This document shows positions 1 through 10,989 of a stretch of 64,000 bases of DNA, piece after piece. The position numbers and the translations under genes are program-made. The notes below the pieces were generated by a model, which made no database searches, had not been told where the DNA came from, and saw nothing but the letters and a program-made list of their open reading frames with translations. How positions within the stretch are numbered: the stretch's first letter is position 1; each line of letters opens with the position of its first letter. The stretch is from Chaenocephalus aceratus (Eukaryota > Chordata > Actinopteri > Perciformes > Channichthyidae), in the NCBI GenBank assembly GCA_023974075.1, contig JAMFTG010000049.1:454501-518500 (forward strand), read 5' to 3'.

Positions 1-96
<96 letters not shown>
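1..96. repeat. (CA)n microsatellite
   Basis: Almost pure CA dinucleotide repeat with one AAC interruption near 58-60. It abuts the first copy of the ~400-bp direct repeat. The second copy of that repeat, near 3.6 kb, is also preceded by a short CA run, so the CA tract probably belongs to the repeated unit. Confidence 0.97.
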
Positions 97-97
<1 letters not shown>

Positions 98-504
98 ACA
101 CTTATTGTATGAGAGGTTCCAGGTTGAATTGAGGAGAATATTTGTAATGTTCAGAGGTTGTTGTGTTTAATATTCATGAGAATGTGTCATTGTTTAAATG
201 ATAATAAACATTAGCATAAAGCATATTTGTCCACTCATATGTTGATAAGAGTATTAAAAACTTGAAAAATATTCCTCTAAGGAACATTTAGAACAGATCA
301 AAAATGTGCGATTAATCGTGATTAAATATTTTAATCGACTGACAACCCTAATACATATACATTTTAGTTTATGATTCAGCCTTGTGTAAGACTTTTATAG
401 TCTATGGCTATGACGCCCATAATGCTAAACGGGAGCAAATGTTAATAGGGGACCCAATTATCCCAGTGGTGGCCGCCGGAGCTAACGGAGCCGCAGGGGG
501 CTAG
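97..504. repeat. ~400-bp direct repeat, copy 1
   Basis: This stretch recurs almost unchanged at about 3597-4003, in the same orientation. I see only a few differences, such as a two-base difference near 173, T/C in the ATCGTGATT/ATCGCGATT motif and T/G near 394. It contains an ATTAATCG-rich segment near 305-350 that looks like a DNA-transposon tip, and it ends in a GC-rich block (CTAACGGAGCCGCAGGGGGC). The two copies bracket the integrase-like gene. I see no primer-binding site or polypurine tract, so an LTR role is unproven. Confidence 0.85.
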
Positions 505-1465
505 TATGGAGTCAGATTTGGGTCAATATTCTCGCGCGTAAAACAAGCTACTCACGAGCGGAAAATGTGCTTTTACACGCGCATAAAAACCCTCGCGCGC
601 AGATTAAACCCCCGCGAGCGGCTCTGCGCTCGCTCGCGAGACAGCTCTCTTGCTCGCTCGCGGGAGTGTCAGCCTCGCGGAGCCTGTCTACGCACGCGTG
701 AAAAGTTTCTGGCACTTTGGGGCGGAGCCACTGGACTTTGATTGACAGCTGCAAAGGAAACCCGGAGTTGCCAGGTTTGATAAATGCCTGAACTACCAAG
801 AGCCGAGGAGTGACGGCAGCAAAATCAGTTGGACGAGATTTAATGGTAAAGTTGTCCATAAAAAACTATATATTCGTAAAGTGTACAGCTAATATATATA
901 TATAAAAATGTATTTTATATAAAACAATATATTTTTGAGTGGGCTGTATCTGTCGAAAAATGCTAGCTACTGTCTGCTGTACGCACCTAGCCTACATTTA
1001 TAAGCTAAGTAAAAATATTTCGGATCCTTAACAGCTATGCTGTGTGCCCATGTATGGAATCGTTGTACAGTACCAGGTCCATCCTCTGTTAGTGACTGAC
1101 AGAATGACATAAGAAAATCAAGTAGAAAACAAGTTAACCTAGAGGCCGTAAAAAAAATATTTTAAAGCAATGAATCATTACACTAACAGGGCGTTGTGTA
1201 ATGTAAAACTAAATACATATAATATATATAGTTAGTTTTAAGATCATTGGTTGTCTTTGTAGTAGACATATTTGCATGTCCTCACTAAGCCAATTATACC
1301 AAAACGTTCCAGCTAATATATCTATATGCTTGTCTACTTTAACTGGAAAAGAAATCTGAAAAAATACATGAATTATCTATGAAATTGCAATATTAACACA
1401 CATCCCCCGGTTTGTTTCAACCCAGTCACGCCATACAAGCGATACCAAAAGGAAAGACGGGAAAA
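505..1465. other. Intergenic segment with CpG-rich patch upstream of the integrase-like gene
   Basis: Positions about 530-760 are rich in CG-containing words (CTCGCGCG, GCGAGCGG, CTCGCTCGC), unlike the AT-rich flanks. It could be a CpG-island-like promoter remnant or the body of an old repeat. A 103-codon frame on the minus strand here has no recognisable domain and is best explained by the base composition. From 760 to 1465 I see only AT-rich sequence. Confidence 0.4.
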
Positions 1466-3106
1466 ATGGCTCTGACACCTGAAGATATACATGTAAGTGA
1501 TGATTTAAATGTTGTCTTTCTCAACAAAAGTGAGGTGTAGCGTTGGGCGTCTGCTCTCTGATTAAATAAATGATCTAAGCTAGCACTAAGTGAGTCTGTC
1601 GACTAAGATTTAATTATATGAAAATATGTTTATTTCTCTATGGTTACAGGGCATGCTCAGAAATGATTTCATTTCAAGACTGATAACTAAATTGGAGTCG
1701 GCTCTCTTAAGAAACCCTCTAGACCTGGACTTTCTTGATTTTGCGTGTCGCCAAGAGCTGTACCTCTGGGACGCACTCTCGAGACACGTTCACATTTCGC
1801 AAGAATGTATACAGGCCTTAAGGGAGTTTCATAGGCTGGTGAAAGTCCATATTGAAGAGGCTGAGGATAGAAGCCATCACACTGAAATTGAATCTGGAGC
1901 AGGGTCCCAGGGACGTCCCAGGTACGATATTGAAAAAGAGAGACTGGAGCATCTGTTGGAACTGAATATGTCCGTGGAGAGCATCGCAAGGTTCCTATGT
2001 GTCTCAAGCAGTACAGTGAAGAGGCGGATGAGGGAATATCGTCTTTACAGCAGGCAAAGATACACTGATGCCACTGACCAGGAGCTGGAGCTGGCAGTCC
2101 AAAGGATACAAATTGAAATGCCAACAGCGGGCTATAGGATGGTGAAAGGCAGACTGCTGTCAATGGGGATGCACGTCCAGTGGAGGAGAGTGATGGCATC
2201 AATGCACCGAGTTGACTCCCTGGGTATTCTATACAGGCTTGCAGGATTGAACTGCATTGTGAGAAGGACATACTCTGTCAGGGGCCCCCTTTCACTGTGG
2301 CATGTTGATACTAATCACAAGCTGATCAGGTTAGTACTTTTGGAGAGATCTTTTAAAATATCTTTGCTAAATTCTAAGTTGATATTTATATTTTCTGCAA
2401 AAAATCAATTAGACATTATTAACATAGGGCTGTACTATGTGTTGTTCACCAGGTACAACATTGTACTGTTTGGCGCAGTGGATGGCTACTCCAGGAAGGT
2501 AGGATTGCATAACACACAAATGTTATTTTATGATTTGATATTCTCTTTCTAAGTAGGTTTTGCTTTCAGATGTACATTATATTTTACTGGTGTTCCAGTA
2601 TCACAAAAACATTACAATATGCTCTTCCTTAAGATTTGCAGGGACCAGAATATAAGAAAGTGTTTTTATATATTGAAAACATTTCCTATAATTACACAGG
2701 TGATGTGCTTGGAAGCTGCAACCAACAATCGTGCATTAACAGCATTTTCTGCCATCAAAGAAGCAACTGAGAAGCATGGCATACCCTTAAGGTACATTTT
2801 ATAAGCTATAATGTACTGACAGTGATGGATGTTGGTTAACTGAGAACAATTGTTTATATTGTTGTATTTTCTCAATTCACCCACTTCTCTCATAAAAGTC
2901 CCACAATGTCATACCTTTTCAGTGATCTCATATGCTAAACATATTTATTTTTATCATCTTTATGTTAAGTCTTCACACAGACAAAATGACAGGGAATGCA
3001 TACTTATTGCTTGTAATGTACAATACCGATGGATTTGTTTTAACTTTGGTCATCTGTGTGTACACTACAGGGTCAGAGCTGATCAGGGTGCGAATAACGC
3101 ATGTGT
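1466..3106 (+). pseudogene. Integrase-core (DDE, rve-like) gene, spliced, 3' truncated
   Basis: Five exons can be read with GT/AG borders and matching phases: 1466-1492 (nine codons from ATG, beginning MALTPED), 1650-2329, 2453-2498, 2700-2791 and 3071 to about 3103. The encoded protein has a helix-turn-helix-like region (around 1935-2045, motif SVESIARFLCVSSSTVKRR) and then the start of a DDE integrase core. That core shows WHVDTNHK (first Asp), FGAVDGYSRK across the third exon, and VRADQG (second Asp) in the fifth. Family knowledge: metazoan genomes carry multi-exon genes with this type of integrase core, distantly related to retroviral integrases. After about 3103 the frame runs into unrelated sequence before the catalytic Glu, so the gene is broken. 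Missing Glu and lost 3' exons argue against integrase activity. The predicted start at 1626 by simple ORF calling lies in intron 1. Confidence 0.75.
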
Positions 3107-3261
3107 ATTTTTTGTCCTCGGCCGCCGGTAGCTTCAGAGCGCATCGAGTTTAAAATACCATCTACAAGCTGATGCTGACAGCCCGCTCCTGCCGCTCCTG
3201 CCGTCCACTTGCAGCAGACCACACTTCCACGCTCACCGGCAGGCACCGACTGGCTATTGGG

Positions 3262-3293
<32 letters not shown>

Positions 3294-3596
3294 CCCGAGC
3301 GAGCGAGAGAGAGACCTTACGTGCATTGTTGTTGTTAGCATCTGGTGCTAGCTAGCTGCGCTAACGGATATAAGGAGCTGTTTAAATGAAAACAGAGGAG
3401 CGACATTTCGCCACAACTGCGCCGAGCACTTGACTTGATGCAGGAAGCAGACAGCGGGACATTGTAGGAGAAGTCAGCACACTCAGCAACATGATTGCAG
3501 CGTCCAGGCAGCTCCCGTTCGAGCATATGCCTTGAGTTGCACATAGCTCCAACAATCCATCACACACAAACACACACACACACCATTTGTATTGTA
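3107..3596. other. Unassigned sequence replacing the 3' end of the integrase-like gene
   Basis: Moderately GC-rich, with a (GT)n run at about 3264-3293, a GAGCGAGAGAGAGA patch and a short CA run at 3567-3582. No supported gene. The abrupt loss of integrase homology near 3103 suggests this is the edge of an inserted repeat or a rearrangement junction. Confidence 0.4.
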
Positions 3597-4003
3597 TTAT
3601 TGTATGAGAGGTTCCAGGTTGAATTGAGGAGAATATTTGTAATGTTCAGAGGTTGTTGTGTTTAATATTCATGAGAATATGTGTCATTGTTTAAATGATA
3701 ATAAACATTAGCATAAAGCATATTTGTCCACTCATATGTTGATAAGAGTATTAAAAACTTGAAAAATATTCCTCTAAGGAACATTTAGAACAGATCAAAA
3801 ATGTGCGATTAATCGCGATTAAATATTTTAATCGACTGACAACCCTAATACATATACATTTTAGTTTATGATTCAGCCTTGGGTAAGACTTTTATAGTCT
3901 ATGGCTATGACGCCCATAATGCTAAACGGGAGCAAATGTTAATAGGGGACCCAATTATCCCAGTGGTGGCCGCCGGAGCTAACGGAGCCGCAGGGGGCTA
4001 GCT
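3597..4003. repeat. ~400-bp direct repeat, copy 2
   Basis: Near-identical to 97-504 in the same orientation, about 3.5 kb away. The high identity means the duplication is recent or was homogenised by gene conversion. The copy runs into a perfect hairpin at its right end, which the first copy has only one arm of. Confidence 0.85.
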
Positions 4004-4050
4004 CCAGCCGGCGTCCCGGAGCTAGCCCCCTGCGGCTCCGTTAGCTCCGG
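3973..4050. repeat. Perfect 33-bp inverted repeat (hairpin)
   Basis: 3973-4005 and 4018-4050 are exact reverse complements (33 of 33) around a 12-base spacer. The arms are GC-rich and centre on GGAGCCGCAGGGGGCTAG. Only the left arm is present in the other copy of the direct repeat, near 476-504. It would form a very stable stem as RNA or single-stranded DNA. Confidence 0.95.
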
Positions 4051-4194
4051 GCGGTGGAGTCCGTCTTTTCTCAACGTGTGAATGACAAGCATTAAGAATA
4101 ACAAAATATAGCTAATTCTCTTGCAGATTGTCTCATTTGATTATGAATGTAACGTTTATATAGGGGAACTACACTGTTAGCAGTAACTTGGTAT

Positions 4195-4294
4195 GCATGT
4201 ATTTCATGTTAGCTTAGCTTCTTAGCCTGAGCTAGCTCTGTTTACTTCCAGTTCGGAGGCAGCAGGTCCCGCCTCGGCTCCGCCTCTTTGCCCT
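4195..4294. repeat. 100-bp repeat with inverted copy at the window's right end
   Basis: The reverse complement is found at 63901-64000 with about one mismatch. It is an interspersed repeat seen at both ends of the window, with the motif TAGCTTAGCTTCTTAGCCTG. Confidence 0.9.
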
Positions 4295-5479
4295 TATTTG
4301 GAGCAGGCGGGATTAGACTCTGATGTCACAGTCGAGCCGTTAGTGGCCGACTCTGCCTACTAAGGGCTTCTCGGCAACTCTGCAGAATCCTATGGGTAAC
4401 GTCACGGACACTACGTCCATTTATATACGGTCTATGGTCGCGCCCCAGTCTATGGTTGCGCCGAGGCTTCGGAGCGTGTGTCGAGTAATCCCCGAAGCTT
4501 TTTGTGAAGCATGTATCGAGGCTTGTATCGTTTTGGGCCAGTGACGTCATCGATGACAAACGAAGCCTCGCTGCCTGTTGATACCACGTGAATGCTTCAC
4601 GAAGCGATTCAGATCGGTTGAACCGTTGAACCACAACGCTCATAATACCCATGGATGTATAAAAAGAACCATATTACCCGTCCTGTACCCGGGCCCGGTG
4701 ACACGATGGAATTAAAAGAGCTCAGAACCTCACTTATATAGAGGTCGCAACATGTCAGAAGTATAAATAGATAAGTGTGGTGACCACCTTTAATACACTG
4801 GGTTACATAATCCACACATGGAACTAGAGTTGGGGGTATTGTTTCCACACGGACATATATGTGGTTACCTTTATATGTTGTGCGCCCTGACAGCGTCTTG
4901 GGAAGTTTCCGAGACGGACCCGAACACGGCAAAAGCAAACTCGGGTTTCTTTCTCGAAATGCCGGGGATTTTTTGGAGTCGACCGTGGCTGCTACAGGCA
5001 CGCGGACTGAGGCTCGGTGCGCGCCTCGCCAAATGGCTGGGGATGTTGCTTTACATAATAGACTTTCAAACTAGACTGTAGAATATTCAAACACCAATTT
5101 ATTGAAGCTAACACAAGTTATGGCATTTGCATAATTCCATACCCGTCGGTATGCACTGTACACACTGGATTTAGATTTTCACCAGATTTCTATTTTCATA
5201 TCTCAAGGTCAAAACCATACACTGTACAATTTTAATTTTAACATTTCAGATTAAAAAAATTGCATAATTTTTATCTTTTAATTTACTTTATTAATATTTT
5301 ACAAAAAGACTTTCTCAAAAAATAAAAATAAATCTATAACTTTAAAAAATAAAAATAACTTTTAACAACTAAAAAAACCCCCCAGATTTAAAGTTAAGTT
5401 CGGATGACATAGGATATTATTTATCAGGAACGAAGGTGCTAGTCGGAGGATTAGTGTTTCAATCTTTGATAACTTAATA
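4295..5479. other. No supported gene; repeat-like and AT-rich sequence
   Basis: 4440-4620 contains repeated GAGGCTTCG/CGAAGC words in both orientations, as in the ends of fish DNA transposons, but I cannot find target duplications. Frames on both strands between 4600 and 5080 have no recognisable domain. 5230-5380 is a very AT-rich stretch. Confidence 0.4.
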
Positions 5480-7105
5480 GGAAGAGAGCATGTCACCGAA
5501 ATAAACTAAGTTGAAACCAGACGCAGGGACAGGCTCAACTGCAGATATCAAGGAAAGGGTAAAAATCTGATCAGATGCTTTAACCTTTCCAATGAAAAAC
5601 AGAAGACATGGAACCAAATAGAGAAACTGTTGGAACAGTGGCAAACAAGAGGACTGATTCCAGCAGATGATCAACCTGGACCAACAAAAGCCCATAGAAG
5701 AGCAGTACTGCTATGAGCACAAAACATGCCTACAACTAGAGATGTCCCGATCCGATCACGTGATCGTGGATCGGAGCCGATCACGTGATTTTCAAAAAAT
5801 CGGGGATCGGGAGAAAAAAAATCGGGGATCGGGATTTATTTTTTTATAAAAAATCTTTTTTTAATTTAATGTTACAAAACAAAAATGACCATATTCACGT
5901 CTTAAAGTCATCCTGTGGACTTAGTTTTGGTTTAAAATTACACAACATCATGTATGTAAGCTGGCAACAGAGTGGGCGCAGTGTCTAATAGTAGCAGTAA
6001 GCTAACGAGAGGCTACGTTCAGCTGGTGACTCGGGAGTCGGGACAGAGAAAATGTCAGGAGTTTGGAAGTATTATAAAATTGAAAGCGAAGGCAGTGCAA
6101 CAGCCAGATGCAATGTTTGCAAGGCGGAGGTTCCGCGTGGTGGAAAGAACAGAGCTACGTTCAACACGACCAATCTAATACGCTACCTGAGAAACAAACA
6201 CCAACAACAACACGGCGAGTACACAGCGGCCACTCAGGTAACGGCACTGAAAAACAAACACTTTCAGAGACTTTTAAAGGGAAAGAGAAACGGCCCCAGA
6301 ACAGAGAAAGGCCAACACAATAACAGCCAAGATAGCTGACTTCATCGCGTTGGATGACCAGCCGTTATCTGTTACCTTTTTTTCTCTTTAATGCAAGGCA
6401 AGCATAAGATCGGATCGGGAAAAATCGGTATCGGCAGATTGTCAAAATCAAATGATCGGGATCGGAATCGGATCGGGAGCAAAAAAAGGTGATCGGGACA
6501 TCCCTACCTACAACAGCTAACTATATCGAGGGAAGCTGAAGAAAGATTTATAAGAGTTACAAGTCTGATACTCCATCTGGGATATGCCAGCCTATTGGCA
6601 CACAGCATAAATGTGGTCCGAGTAGCAGACCTGCCAGTGAGGGAAGACATATCAGAAAAAACAAAAGACACCGTAGCTTGTAGGAACAAGACAAGGAGAA
6701 GGGAGGGGAAACTTCCAGAGAAGGCAGGGCAGACACCTCCAACAATTCAAGCTCAGGAAGAACCAGAGAATGCAGGGCAGACACCTCACAGTTACATCTC
6801 AGATAGTGCCAGAGAATCAGAAGCAGAACCAACAACCAGGAGGTTTCCAAGGAGGCACAGGCAGAAGACGTTTACGGTTTGAGGGATGTTACCATTGCAG
6901 CCAAATGGGCCATTGGGCTAGAGATTGTCCACAACAACAAATGAAATACCCACCACATGCACCAAACAACGGCCCTCCATGCAGATACCCAATGGAGGTT
7001 TCAATGATGACGACGGAGGCAGGGGGTCCCAGGGATGTCAAAGACGAACAGCATCACCAAACATGACCCAAATGCCACTGACACCCTGGTATCAACCACA
7101 ACAAT
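5480..7105 (+). pseudogene. Degraded LTR-element gag-like region with CCHC zinc knuckle
   Basis: At 6887-6928 the + strand encodes a zinc knuckle of the form C-x2-C-x4-H-x4-C (CYHCSQMGHWARDC), the hallmark of retroelement nucleocapsid regions. It sits in a Pro/Gln/Gly-rich context. Upstream coding-like pieces at 5560-5728 and 6515-6680 flank a hAT insertion (5737-6506) and change frame more than once. No protease or reverse transcriptase follows and no LTR is recognisable. Family (Gypsy, Ty3-like or retroviral) cannot be decided from the knuckle alone. It is a broken relic. Confidence 0.5.
5737..6506 (+). mobile_element. hAT element, internally deleted, retaining a BED finger
   Basis: Perfect 8-bp target duplication CCTACAAC at 5729-5736 and 6507-6514. 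Terminal inverted repeats begin TAGAGATGTCCCGATC (left) and TAGGGATGTCCCGATC (right, reverse complement). The subterminal regions repeat the GATCGGGATCGG word. From 6052 the + strand encodes a BED-type zinc finger (SGVWKYYKI, then CNVCKAE, then an RYLRNKH block), as in ZBED-like hAT transposases. A short out-of-frame match to the following linker (DFIALDDQPLSV, 6338-6375) is present, and the catalytic domain is absent. It is a 770-bp non-autonomous derivative. Confidence 0.92.
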
Positions 7106-7690
7106 GAGGAAGATCAGAGGGCCAGACCACCAGGTGATGCATCTTCAGCCCAAGGGTATTTTGAAATCCAGCTACATTGAGCCATATCTGTCACCACAGG
7201 AGGGAGAGGTTTAATGTTTAATGTAAAACTAAATCGAGAGTAGCATTTGCACATAAAGCATAAAGCATCCACAGAATAGAACATTTAGCAGACTATTTTT
7301 CTAATTATGAGAAGGAAAGAGATTACGAGTGATGTTGTTCCCCTACACAGAAAACTATGGAGTCCACACAGCTAGTGAGGTCAAGACGACGGGTTTCAAC
7401 CCAAAAATATGAAGACGGAAACCTAGTACTCGCCCAAGACGGAGGATCCTTACCAAGTCCTGTTTACACCGACTGCAGTTCAAGGGGCGGCGATACACCT
7501 GACGTGGAGCTGTTGAGACCTGAAGACAGAAACTCGATTCTGCTGTGGTGAAGTCTGGCTACAAAGGGAGGTGTCCGATAGGGTCGCTTGTCTCAAACCA
7601 GTGAAGAAGTCAACAAGAACCCAGCAGAACTAGAGAGTGACTGTTAGCGGGAGAACAGTGACGGAGCGACAGAGACTGGCCCAACATTTC
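7106..7690. other. No supported gene
   Basis: Short frames at 7106-7201 and 7357-7551 (+) may be the tail of the gag-like relic or part of another element. They have no domain I recognise. Nothing else stands out. Confidence 0.3.
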
Positions 7691-7699
7691 CCAGCCAGT

Positions 7700-8125
7700 A
7701 CACAGATAGACCCTCATCCAGAATGCAGCGGCTCGTCTGGTCTTCAACCTTCCTAAATGCTCCCACACCACGCCGCTCCTCCGCTCCCTCCACTGGCTTC
7801 CGGTAACTGCTAGAATCCACTTCAAGACCCTGGTACTTGCGTACCATGCTGCGAATGGATCTGGCCCTTCCTACATCCAGGACATGGTTAAACCGTGCAC
7901 CCCAGCACGTGCACTCCGCTCTGCATCAGCCAAACGGCTCGCTGCAGCTCGTGCAGCCTCGCTGCGAGGGCGACCCAAGTTCCCATCAGCAGAAACACGT
8001 GGGTTTGCTATCCTGGCTCCAAGATGGTGGAACGAGCTCCCATTGACATCAGTACAGCAGAAAGCTCACACACCTTCCAGACTGAAAACTCATCTCTTTC
8101 GACTCCACTTCGAGCGGATAGAACT

Positions 8126-8127
<2 letters not shown>
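7700..8127 (+). mobile_element. LINE (L2/CR1-like) ORF2 3' end
   Basis: From about 7716 a single + frame encodes the conserved C-terminal tail of an L2/CR1-type reverse-transcriptase ORF: IQNAAARLVF, SLHWLPVTARI, LAYHA, then RWWNELP near 8025 and a final TPSRLKTHLF. The frame runs directly into a (GT)n array. The usual upstream RT and endonuclease parts are missing, so this is a 5'-truncated insertion. A minus-strand fragment of the same tail lies at about 53785-53945. Confidence 0.85.
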
Positions 8128-8167
<40 letters not shown>

Positions 8168-8169
8168 TG

Positions 8170-8215
<46 letters not shown>

Positions 8216-8229
8216 TGTGTGTGTGGTGG

Positions 8230-8269
<40 letters not shown>

Positions 8270-8328
8270 TGTGTGTGTTGTGTGTGTGTGTGTGTGTGTG
8301 TGTGGTTGTGTGTGTGTGTTGTGTGCGC
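8128..8328. repeat. (GT)n microsatellite, interrupted
   Basis: GT repeat with scattered GG/TT interruptions after the LINE tail. Long frames of Cys-Val or Thr-His across it are translation artefacts. Confidence 0.97.
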
Positions 8329-8339
8329 GCGCGATGGAT

Positions 8340-8565
8340 TGTTGAGCTATGTGGGTTGAAACACACCCGCTGCCTCCTGGTGCTGCAGAGAGGTCATGCA
8401 GTGAAGGAGGTGTCTTCCATGAAGCAGCTGGGCAGCAGATACTGTGAGAGTCACAGACATGAATACAGAGGTCAAGGCAGACTGGTGCACTCTCTCCTGA
8501 TTGGCCGATCCGGTGGTTAAACATATAGCTCTACATCCCTGGCCGACACTGTCCTTCAAATGAAG
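8340..8565 (-). repeat. Interspersed repeat, inverted relative to its copies in blocks A and C
   Basis: The reverse complement matches about 12535-12710 and 59675-59850 (shared words CTGCAGCACCAGGAGGCAG, ATTCATGTCTG and GGCCAGGGGTGTAGAG, in forward sense). In all three places the repeat abuts a CA/GT microsatellite on the same side, so the microsatellite is part of the element or grew from its end. Confidence 0.8.
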
Positions 8566-8789
8566 TCAGAGTTCCACATTTTAATTAATTCACTGCCTTT
8601 CGCTCCTCGTGCAGCTGACTGTTCCAGGTCTATCCAGGTTCATGGTGCGATGCATAAGCTTCACACCGAGAGCTGAACCTGGATCTTCCTTTACCTTCCG
8701 TTTGATATGGTTATGTTTATTAACTACACTACTGGTTTTTTAACCCGCGCGTTATTGCAGGTTGTTGTGAAGAAGTTGTATTTGATGAA

Positions 8790-9235
8790 ACATTTAAATA
8801 TTAAGAGTAGCCTGCATACACAATAGAACATATCAAGAAGATACTGTAGTGATCTCTACAATGAAACAGTTTGCAGGACGTCCAAAGATATCAACAGGAG
8901 GAAGTGCAACACAGACCAACTGGGCTTTATTTAAACATTAAAGATTACTTTAAGTTAAGGTCTTCTTGAATAAGAAAAACACGTTGGGGTTATCCACAGA
9001 TAAATATGAAGTCTGACAAAGTACTTAACGTCCAATCTATTGCATAGTTTATTTTGGCACTTGTCAATCACCTTCCCTGACTTTGAGTCAGGTGTAACTA
9101 AAGTCTGCTTTGAGGGTTGTTTATATTTCACATCGTTAATCAGAATCTGCAGAGGAACTAAAATACATGTAGTGGAGTAAAAACACCAGGTTAACCTCTG
9201 AATCGAAGTGGAGTAGAACAAAGTAGCATGCTAAC
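8790..9235 (+). mobile_element. Fragment of the foldback-element core
   Basis: Similar to parts of 33210-33990 (same orientation) and to the reverse complement of about 14340-15190. Shared words include AGTGATCTCTACAAT, GACAAAGTACTTAACGTC and CAGGTTAACCTCTGAAT. The fragment has several deletions and lacks the inverted-repeat tips, so it is an old partial copy. Confidence 0.7.
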
Positions 9236-10690
9236 AAAAACATTTATTTAGGGTCGATATGTGTTGACCTTATTTAAAATAGCAGATCTCTGTGACCGGA
9301 TATAGTTTGGCTTAGACCCCGGCCCCACGAGGACGCATACAGTAAAACACAAACGCAAAAAAGTCTTCCGTTCACACGCATTCGATTCATTAACGCGTCC
9401 GTTCACACTAGACCGCTGGAAATGCTGGAAACGCTGTAGTACATATGCCAGGCCTGTAAGTGGCGCTGCTGCCGCCACAAAATACACCAAAAGCAGCAGC
9501 GAAGGAGACCCCGGAGCATGGTTGCCCTTCTGTTTATTCTCCGCGGTGGACGGCGTGTTCTCCTGCTGTATATCTCAGGTATACCCCCCCCCCCACCGAG
9601 CGGAGCAACGAGGCCACCTTTACCTCATTCACACCAACGCAACTCCGGTTCAAGCTCCGTGCTAGAGCTTTTCAGGTTCAGAACCAGTTCTTCGGTTTAG
9701 CTCTGGCTCTTTTCACACCGCCCAGAGTCCGACTGGTAATGCGTCGTTTGCGTCATGGCGTAACCGTTTGCGTGCCTGCTTCATAAAGCCAAACCGCGCG
9801 GATGAAATCAGTTGCATTCATTTCTTATGGCTCGATCTGCACTTTTCCGGAGTCATTTCTGTGGTTTAGTTATATTCTTATAAAAAGTGTACTCGTGTCA
9901 ATAAAGGTTTTTTTTAAAACACAACTGTTTCCGAGGTCGGTCTTATTTCTTAAGGTGGACTGAACCATGAGTGTGGAGTGACGTTGTATCTTTCATTTAA
10001 ATGAACTGTAACCTTCACCCAGGTATGTAACAGCTGTTCTCAAATGAACACGTGAAGTAAGGTTTAATATTTAAGTTCTATAGATGTATAATGAGAGGTG
10101 ATCAACGTGAATGCTCAGTTCCACCTTAACACGCAGACACGTTGCTTCACCATGAGCAGAAACCTTTATATATACAGTCTATGGCAGAAACACTAAAACT
10201 CATGTTAAGTTTCTCCATCGTTGTGTACAAACTGGATAAAACGCGGGCTTGTTGTTGTTGTTCAGGAGTTGATCTGTCTCTGCCCCCGCCTTTACGTAAG
10301 CGTGACGTATGCGGTGCTTTTGCTCTGGCCGGACAATTTGTTGGTGCTTGAAACGAACCGGATTCCGGAGCGAAGAGGCTGCTCCGCTGCGGTGTGAAGA
10401 GGAAAACCCGGTGCTTTTCAAGCTCCAGCTCCGAACCGGCCCTAAAACACCGTTGGTGTGAATGAGGTTCAGAGCCTCTCAGCCTGATACCTTGAGGGGG
10501 TTTCCCGACATGTCGTTGCAGTAAATTAAAGGGTGTTTCATGTTGTCGTTGCTGTGGACCTTCTTAATACCTTGGAAAATGCCGTTTAATACTTTTTAAT
10601 AGCCTAATTTTCGCTAAATTGATTGATCAACTTTTAATACTTTTTAAGATCCCGCGGACACCCTGAAGTTTTTGAACACTTGGTGGTGGG
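9236..10690. repeat. Paralogous block A, non-coding part
   Basis: Reverse complement of about 47930-49265 in block B, with the same order of landmarks: the CCGGATATAGTTTGGC patch, the poly-C run near 9583-9594, a GTGCTAGAGCTTTTCAGG patch and the AGTCTATGGCAGAAAC patch. Parts may be an old DNA transposon, because a related ~120-bp piece recurs at 58985-59110. Frames here lack recognisable domains. Confidence 0.75.
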
Positions 10691-10693
10691 GTG

Positions 10694-10700
10694 TATAAAA
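10694..10700 (+). promoter_or_regulatory. Conserved TATA-box-like site, block A
   Basis: TATAAAA within GGTGTATAAAAGGGGTCAT. The same sequence is kept in block B (47901-47907, minus) and block C (56778-56784). It points toward the 3' end of the zinc-finger exon, so it cannot be that gene's own promoter and may drive an antisense or unrelated transcript. Confidence 0.45.
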
Positions 10701-10989
10701 GGGGTCATAGGTGACAGGAGAGGAAGTGGACACAGGAGGAAGAGCATACCGATTCTACCAGACGGCCAGCCCAGACGATGCTCATACTACAACTATTGAC
10801 AGTGTACTTAAACCGTGGTATGTAAAGCAATGAACAGCGCGCTGTCGGCAGACAGACAGAAAACAAAACTCAAAGGAACAGTGAACATTATGCCTGTCAA
10901 TTCTGACGTTACGTCAACAGATGGCGCTGTTGGGATGGGATCTGTAATGGAAAAAGGATTACCCGACACAAGGCCAATAGATGGGATTG

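Noticed and set aside
548..859. 103-codon minus frame
   Set aside because: Falls in a CpG-rich stretch with no domain or splice context; composition explains it.
1687..2271. 194-codon minus frame opposite the integrase-like gene
   Set aside because: Antisense shadow of exon 2; no domain.
97..4003. LTR retrotransposon with 400-bp LTRs
   Set aside because: No TG...CA ends, primer-binding site, polypurine tract, protease or RT were seen, and the enclosed gene has introns. Kept only as an open question.
10694..10700. TATA-like site as promoter of the zinc-finger gene
   Set aside because: It lies beyond the gene's 3' end and points the wrong way.
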